Source of the DNA: Sabethes cyaneus | Taxonomy: Eukaryota; Arthropoda; Insecta; Diptera; Culicidae | Reading direction: 5' to 3' | NCBI RefSeq assembly: GCF_943734655.1 | Contig: NC_071355.1 | Coordinates: forward strand, 14,116,768 to 14,180,767 | DNA: 64,000 nucleotides | Part shown: in pieces, positions 57,936-64,000 of the stretch | Layout: each line of letters starts with the position of its first letter | How positions within the stretch are numbered: position 1 is the stretch's first letter | Translations under genes and position numbers: made by a program | Notes under the pieces: generated by a model | Database searches by the model: none | Told to the model about the DNA's origin: nothing | The model's input: only the letters and a program-made list of their open reading frames with translations

Positions 57936-57995
57936 GAAGAGATTCCCAACGTACACGTGGGTAAAGTCGGAAGACTACGGTGGCCGGCCACGTCG
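57936..57995 (+). pseudogene. Old RTE copy, left part (interrupted by Transib-like element)
   Basis: 57955-57995 reads KVGRLRW and then a frame-shifted AGHV equivalent, homologous to KIGRLRWAGHVVRM of the intact RTE. The element at 57996-60319 interrupts it, and the remainder continues at 60320 with RMTDDCGRKFV and RGAQRP. Confidence 0.6.
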
Positions 57996-58266
57996 CACTG
58001 TGGGATGAAACCCAAATCTAGGTGGACAAAAGCAATTACGCTAAAATCGTTAGTCCTAGGTATATGACATTAGGGTGACCATCACAGTAAGCGAGTGCAA
58101 AACATAAACTTTTTTATGGCTTAAGTAGCTGAATAAAATGTTCAGCAAAGTTTAAGAACATTAAATTCTAAGTAACTTTGCCGGAGAAATTAAAGTTCTA
58201 TCTCTTATGATTGGTGGGCTCGAGCTATTTAAAGTTTTTTGGTCGGGGTGGACCTAGGTCCATTTT

Positions 58267-58643
58267 CCCAGCTAGCACCAACTCGTATATCAATGTACGA
58301 AAACTATCGTAAATATCTCCTAACAAACTCGAAATCGTAACTAAAGCTGGATAAAGTGGGATTAAGTTGATTTTCTGTCGGATATAATGATAATAACTGA
58401 CATACATTCGATTTACAGCACAAAATCGTACAGTAGTACGGAGCAACTCGCGCTTAATCGGATATTGTCGTATATAAATACTTATATAGTCGTAACGCTC
58501 AAAATTATTCGTAATCACGTATATCGCCTCCAAAATAGCACGGATATGCCAATTTTGCGCATGATATACGGTTTATTTAGAATGTTTATCTGTACGTAAT
58601 GCTGATTTTTACCTTATTTATACATATGAAAATGCTAGCTGGG
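58267..58643 (+). mobile_element. CCCAGCTAGCA MITE, 377 bp
   Basis: It starts CCCAGCTAGCACCAAC and ends AATGCTAGCTGGG, with TTTT on each side as possible TSD. The opposite arm of the Transib-like element (near 60000) lacks it, giving an empty-site comparison. A second copy, interrupted by an ITm element, is at 22543-25975. Confidence 0.75.
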
Positions 58644-59304
58644 TTTTCTTTATATTTTCTTTCGTGTTTATTTCTCACAATTCATGGCTTCTGAGCACTA
58701 TTACACGCATGGAAAACGCACATTTTGTTTGAAGGAATCAAGTTGCTATCTCCTTCGGTTACGAAGCTACAGGCATTTTTTCTTAAAAAATATATGTTTT
58801 TTTTTTCAAATGTCAATAACGTAAAAACTGCTCAAAAGCAACAAATCAAATTTTGTATAAATGTTTAGTAATATATTAACGTCCGAAATTAATTGAGATC
58901 ACATCGCTCCAGGTCGGCCCTTTTTGCTAGACCGTATTGAATATTGAAGTAAAAATTACCGTTTTACTAACCAAAATCACAATTTATACGTAAATAGAAT
59001 GGATTAAAAAAACGAAAATAAATCTAAATGCTTGTTTTTATCTTACTAATCTGTACGCAGCCTTTGAAAGTGGTTCTGGTTTTTTTTTTAGCTAAAAAAC
59101 CTTTTATCTTAGGGGATGTGAATGCTGTAACATTAATTAACTGTGGTCGCCCAAAATAGAACAGTAATTCTCGTTGAAACCGGGCTACTACTGACACGTG
59201 GTCTTCAAATATTGAAACTTTTGTACTTGATTGGTTGAAAATTGTTAAAAAATGAGAAGTACACTTTAAGTACCTCGAAATAGTGAACCCCTCAGTCATC
59301 AAGG

Positions 59305-59463
59305 CACAAAATTTCGATGCATGGCTCCACTGTAGCTGATTTCAAGGCTGATTCTCTGATATTACCGATTGGGATGATGTCAGAAGAAGCACAAGAAGCA
59401 ATTACCAAGATATATAGGCAAGTTAGAGAAAGACATACGCGAAAGTTTTCGAGAGATAACAAC
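59305..59463 (+). pseudogene. Transib transposase C-terminal fragment
   Basis: The frame from 59305 reads HKISMHG, LILPIGMMSEEAQEA, ITKIYRQVRERHTRKFSR. In Transib transposases and RAG1 the corresponding region is HK-x-x-x-HG, then x-LPxG-x-x-SEEA/ASEGN-x-x-x-NK-x-x-R-x-x-R-x-x-x-RK, holding the catalytic Glu; here Glu is present but the usual NK is TK. Both catalytic Asp and most of the protein are missing, so it is non-functional. The assignment rests on pattern and on the element's ends. Confidence 0.6.
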
Positions 59464-60319
59464 TATTGTTTTAGTGAGTATGATGCGACAGTACTCAGAT
59501 TTGTTAATAACAAACATTATTCCAGTTTTAGCGTATTCCAGTTTTCATGAAACTTAAATCGCCCTCAGAAGTTATACTATTATTAATTATACTTGATTAG
59601 GATAAATACAATCATTTAGACTTATTTTCGTTTTTTAATCCATTCTATTTAAGAAAAAATTGTGATTTTGGTAAATAAAACGATATTTTTACTTCAATAT
59701 TCAATACGGTCTAGCAAAAAAGGATCGACCTGGAGAAATGTGATCTCAATTAATTTTGGAGGCCTCTACATTACTAAATATCTACACAAAATTTGGTTTG
59801 CTGCTTTTGAGCAGTTTTTACGTTATTGGCATTTGAAAAAACATATTTTTTTTAGAAAAAATGCCTGTAGCTTCGGAACCGAAGGAGATAGCAACTTGAT
59901 TTCTTCAAACAAAATATGCGTTTTCCATGCGTGTGAAGGTGCTCAGAAGGCGTGATTTGTGAGAAATAAACACGAAAGAAAATATAAAGAAAAAACTGAT
60001 TTTTTAGGTCCACCCCGACCAACAAACTTCAAATAGCTTGAGCCCATCAACCATAAGAGATGGAACTTTTATTTCTTTAGCAATGTTACTTAAAATTTAA
60101 TGTTCTTCAAGTTTGCTGAACATTTTATTCAGCTGACTTAAGCCATAAAAAAAGTTTGTTTTGTACTCGCTTACTATGATGGTCACCCTAATGTCATATA
60201 CACCAAAAAAAAGCAAAAGTTAAAATAACAAATTTACTCCGAACATAATATATACCTGGGACTAACGATTTTCGCGTAATTACTTTTGTCCACCTAGATT
60301 TGGGTTTCATCCCACGGTG

Positions 60320-60480
60320 CGTCGCAAGGATGACGGATGACTGTGGACGGAAATTTGTTCTCTTCCTAAGCCCCATTGACACAAGGAATAGAGGGGCCCA
60401 ACGACCAGGCTGAAGCCGACTTTCGTGTTTCGAGACGCTCAACTAATTGGCGACGTTCTTGATACAACACTACCCCCGGT
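60320..60480 (+). pseudogene. Old RTE copy, right part
   Basis: It continues 57936-57995: RMTDDCGRKFV then RGAQRP, matching RMSDDCPVKKV and RGAQRARW of the intact RTE, with frameshifts. The sequence between is the Transib-like insertion. Confidence 0.6.
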
Positions 60481-62190
60481 TGTATGCTGCTAAAGGAGAT
60501 TCTTGCAAAAATTCAACTTTAAGATGCACAGAATATTCAACGTACCGTCTACCATGTGGAAGTGAATCTTATTCTTATTCTTATTAATACCATCACAGTC
60601 ACAATAAAGGATTGCTGGAAATAATTTTATTTATTTCTAATCATAGAAAAATATTTCAAATTATTTTCTTGTCAGTATTGACATTTACGAAACATCCGAG
60701 ATATCTTGCAAATGTTAAATCGGTCAGGCCAACTGTGAAGGATTGACGCAGTATTGACGATTCATTCAAATGAATCTAGTGTGAATAAGTTATTCATACA
60801 TAGATACATTTCTGAATCTACAAGGGTAGAAGAAACGGGGACGTTTCGTACCAACCGCTTCTGATTAATAATTAAGTTGATTAAGTTTTGATTTTCGTGG
60901 AGAGTATTTGGCTAGTAAAGGTTCATTAATACTCCGGACCCTCGGGGATGGGACAAGTACATTTACTTACTTGCCCTTGGTATACACCTAGATTATAGCG
61001 CCTTTGGTCGCTCTTAATTGCTACTTCGGACCCTCAGGGATGAACTTATGGCATTAACCACAAGCCAGACTGTAATAGAGCAAGGTTATAGCGCCTTATT
61101 TCGCTCTCTGAAAGTAGATATCTTCTCACATACAGAATATATAAAGAATCATTTTAATTAGTTACTCCAAAGAATCAAAATTTAAGAATAATAAAATATG
61201 TGAATGAAAGAAAAGCAAACAGATAATAAGTGAAGTTATAAAACCATCTCACCGGAATTTATTTCTTCGCCCGTTCTATTAGATTTCCTCACTGAACAGC
61301 ATTTTTTATTGAATTTGCGACACTTTTAAGACCTCTTCGAAAGCAAGGTTTTGGGAGCTCCCGCGGCAGGTCATCATAAACCACAAAAGTCGAGCGTAAA
61401 TGTAGACGAGCAATTTGGTCGCCGCCAGCAACTCCGTCAGCATACCCAAGTAGCACACTTTAGGTCCATTTAGTTGAAGCAACCGGATTACGACTGAAAT
61501 TAGTCATAATTCGGTTACCACAACTACTTTGTAACAACCGTGCTAGTAGGGTAATTTGTTTGTCACTAACTCACTACTTTCAAGGCACTTTTTCTATATC
61601 TGCTGCTGTCGGCCGGTCACGGAACAACTCTTCATTAGCTTGATTATCGATTGACGATCGTACGGCACCAAAAATCCGCTTTATTGAATAAGTTTTTCAC
61701 AAATTGTATCAAAAATTTGACAGCGAAAAATTTTGCTGCCGACCACACGCACTGCTTACTGCGATGTCTACCATGTGGAAATGAATCTTAGTAACAAAAT
61801 TGCTAGGCACAGAGAATGCTTTCTTAGAATCTATCGCTAAACGACAAACTGTACTCAGGGCACCGAAAAGCATATTCCAATACTCGCTCTTCAATTCTTG
61901 AGTTTCGATGAAATGAATTCATTTCGCAGAGTATTTTGGTGTACAGGTCTAATCGAACTCCTTAAAGCTGGAACTGCCTCAAGCGTCTGATGTCCATTCA
62001 TATTTTTCCTTCAGGACCGGCTAGTCATCTTCAGTCCCATAGCTAACGCTCAACAATTTCCTCAATCTCGTTACTGGTTTTAAATTGTTGTAGTAACTCA
62101 TCTGCTCATTTCATCAAAATATTGCGCGTAGTTTAGGAAATCATTTTGAAATTGTTACTCATCTTCGATTTTATGGACGAATGTTAGAAA
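60481..62190. other. Long stretch without a recognised gene
   Basis: It contains the short duplication listed next, and GTCTACCATGTGGAA(A/G)TGAATCTTA at both 60547 and 61766, probably dispersed repeat. Other sequence is AT-rich with short ORFs. Confidence 0.35.
60928..61110 (+). repeat. Diverged ~90-bp tandem duplication
   Basis: CGGACCCTCGGGGATGGG...TTATAGCGCCTTTGGTCGCTC and CGGACCCTCAGGGATGAAC...TTATAGCGCCTTATTTCGCTC follow each other. No coding sense is recognised. Confidence 0.5.
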
Positions 62191-62194
62191 AATT

Positions 62195-62325
62195 GCATAA
62201 TTGATCAGTACCGAAAGTACCGGTATTCTCGTGTGCCAGTTCCGGTATTTCGGTACTGGAAAATTAGCCGGTAATACCGATATTCCCGGTTCCGGTACTC
62301 CCGGTATCCCAACCCTAGTCAAATG
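62195..62325 (-). repeat. Fragment of the ACCGGTAATACC hAT family
   Basis: A dense cluster of TACCGGTATT/CGGTACTGG motifs ending CCCGGTATCCCAACCCTA, like the subterminal and terminal sequence of the hAT element at 41464-43347. Only one end is present. Confidence 0.6.
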
Positions 62326-62329
62326 CAAG

Positions 62330-63900
62330 AGAAATACAACCTATTTTACTTATTTAAACTTATTTGAAGATTAAAACAGTAACACGCCGACCAATAAGAT
62401 TTATTGCTGCTATTATGAACAATATTGGAGTTTAGCATCGAAATAATTTTTTATGCGAGGTCATATTCTTGTATTTTGTTTTAGTGCAAACAAAAGTTCA
62501 TCAATTCACACTGTTTTGCAGAAAGAAAGTTATTATCAATCGGTTTTCCTGTCACAGGAAGCAACTAAATTGTTTTAGCTAGAAATTTGCTCAATTGATT
62601 AACTGAATATATTTATTTTGTTGAAATAACCAGTTGTCTAAAATAACAAAATTCCGATAGTGAGGGTTGATTTAATCCACCTATGACAGGTCAATATCGT
62701 AGGTCAGCGGTTCCCAAAAGGGGGTTCAGTTATAGGGGGTTCGCGAAAAATTTGGCAGTAATGACGGACCATTTAATTTAATGTGTGAGATGAGAGATGT
62801 CAAACCAGTGCAATTAAGATAAGAATTAGTTTCTAGTCATTGCTACATTCACCGGCAGAATTTCAGATGAAATATTGAGGACGATCGATGAGCGGAGATA
62901 TGCGAAAGTGAGCATTGAGAGGGCACCAAGAGTGGGCTAAGATAATAGCTCGTCAACGATGTGAAACTGGAGAAAAATTCTAAAAATTCTAATTCTTACG
63001 GTGCAATAATAAGTATGAAGTCCAGCAAAGCACGATAGTATTATCGGTACAAATGTGCATCAGCTGACTAAAGTGTGCTTACTGCTACAGCAGCATGTTG
63101 CTTTGTGCCACTTTCAAAATACTCTGCAAGGTCTTAATTGGACCCAGAAGAAAATTGACACTACTCTCTGCTGGCAGCTAGTTACATTTCGTGTTGGCCG
63201 ATCGTGCGTGGATCATATCACGACGCTCCGTATTAACTGTTGAGAGAAAATCCAGGATTCCAGGACTTCCAGGGCCTGTTTATTGATTTCAAAGAGTAAA
63301 TCTTGAATGCACCTGAAGCACATTCTTAATTGTAACCATTGAAGTCGAACTGTGGATTACTCTGATACCCTTTGACAATGCAGCAATGATAGGACTGTGA
63401 CTTGACCGACGGCATACTGTCTCAACTGCGATCTGATATAAAGAACAAGACTGATTGCTCCGATAGCTCCAAGGCAGCATGTCTCATGGTCAACGTTGTT
63501 AAATCAACACTAATAATCCCTCCAATTTCGTAATAGCTATACAACTGGATGAGCAGGGGGAAGTTTACCAAGACACCAAACAAATGGATCGGTGGTGCCT
63601 TTGTGGGTCTTCGAAATGTTTGACGCTCAAATCAGAGCTTCCATCGCTGATGTCACCGGCGCCAAGTACAAACAGGAATTCGGGAGCATAAATGAAAGTT
63701 GATCGGGCATACTTTGAAAAGATCGATAAAGAATTTAAGCAGATGCTCACGTTTTAAGTAAAAAACTGTACGTTCTTTCGTGCGAGGAAGCACACAGATA
63801 GCAGAGACATTAAAAATAAATATTGAAAATAGCTGCCAGTTGGGGTTTTACGGAGTTTATCATAAAATTGCTCACGGACCAAATTTTTAGCATCGGACAT
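62330..63900. other. Long stretch without a recognised gene
   Basis: At 62704 CAGCGGTTCCCAAAAGGGGG resembles one end of hAT-group elements (CAGxGGTTCCCAA), but the partner end was not found. 63278-63290 reads LFIDFK in frame and may be a scrap of RTE. Other ORFs are short and without motifs. Confidence 0.35.
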
Positions 63901-63904
63901 AACT

Positions 63905-64000
63905 TCCAGAAATGTCAGGGGCACAACATGACCAAGTATCACATTTTTATTGACTTTAAAGCAGCATACGATACAGCCGGTCGGGCCCAGCTATGGCAGA
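63905..64000 (+). pseudogene. RTE reverse transcriptase fragment running off the window
   Basis: The frame reads NMTKYHIFIDFKAAYDTAGRAQLWQ-like, matching PTHHLFIDFKSAYDTIDRDQLWQ of the intact RTE, including the first catalytic Asp. The element continues beyond 64000, so its completeness cannot be judged. Confidence 0.7.

Larger units (their letters stand above)
57996..60319 (+). mobile_element. Transib-like element with long inverted arms and transposase remnant
   Basis: The ends CACTGTGGGATGAAACCC and GGGTTTCATCCCACGGTG are inverted, flanked by CGTCG on both sides (57991-57995, 60320-60324). Inverted homology continues inward through about 58990 on the left (with the MITE at 58267-58643 inserted) and back to about 59600 on the right, so arms are 600-700 bp. 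The 600-bp centre retains a Transib/RAG1-like transposase C-terminus. Heptamer-like CAC(T/C)GTG ends plus a GC-rich 5-bp TSD fit Transib. Confidence 0.75.

Overview
This window is eukaryotic and almost certainly from a mosquito (Culicidae). Genes are sparse, with short introns of about 50-66 bp, an odorant-binding protein and a type-B carboxylesterase. The background is AT-rich and packed with nested insect transposable elements: RTE, Jockey/I-type, Tc1/mariner (ITm), hAT, Transib-like, Helentron-like, fold-back and MITE families. No bacterial, CRISPR or rRNA features are present. The species cannot be fixed from sequence alone; Aedes or Culex would fit.

Likely host genes are few. An intronless, shortened ELL elongation-factor-like gene lies at 63-1115 (+). 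An F-box gene lies at about 9514-10938 (+), preceded by a near-perfect 39-bp inverted repeat. A four-exon secreted carboxylesterase with an intact catalytic triad lies at 36846-38832 (-). A three-exon odorant-binding protein lies at 55493-56047 (+). Everything else I can recognise is mobile or repetitive.

Layout. 1.1-8.5 kb: Helentron-like repeats, a TA-element nested in another element, and SINE-like pieces. 11-17.4 kb: nested inverted-repeat elements around a pure (TAC)n array of about 835 bp. 21-26 kb: an ITm mariner element with exact TIRs inserted in a MITE, and itself carrying a retroelement fragment. 26.3-28.7 kb: a 10-bp minisatellite and an RTE copy inside a Jockey-type reverse transcriptase. 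31-35.6 kb: an AAAACAG satellite that decays outward and is invaded by three MITEs. 39.5-44.7 kb: a Tc1-like element and a Helentron-like element carrying a hAT insertion (8-bp TSD) and a truncated non-LTR element.

The most interesting block is 45.05-52.59 kb. It looks like a decayed DNA transposon with two convergent genes. One is a DD34E transposase (+) split by an intact, recently inserted RTE retrotransposon. The other, on the opposite strand, is a spliced, acidic-start gene of unknown function, split by a 1610-bp Transib-like element with CACAGTG ends (the V(D)J RSS heptamer) and a 5-bp TSD. In both genes, removing the insertion plus one TSD copy restores the reading frame. A second Transib-like element (57996-60319; CACTGTG/CACCGTG ends; TSD CGTCG) sits in an old RTE copy and retains a RAG1/Transib-like transposase C-terminus.

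All family calls come from reading motifs by eye. No database search was possible, and lengths and identities were counted by hand.
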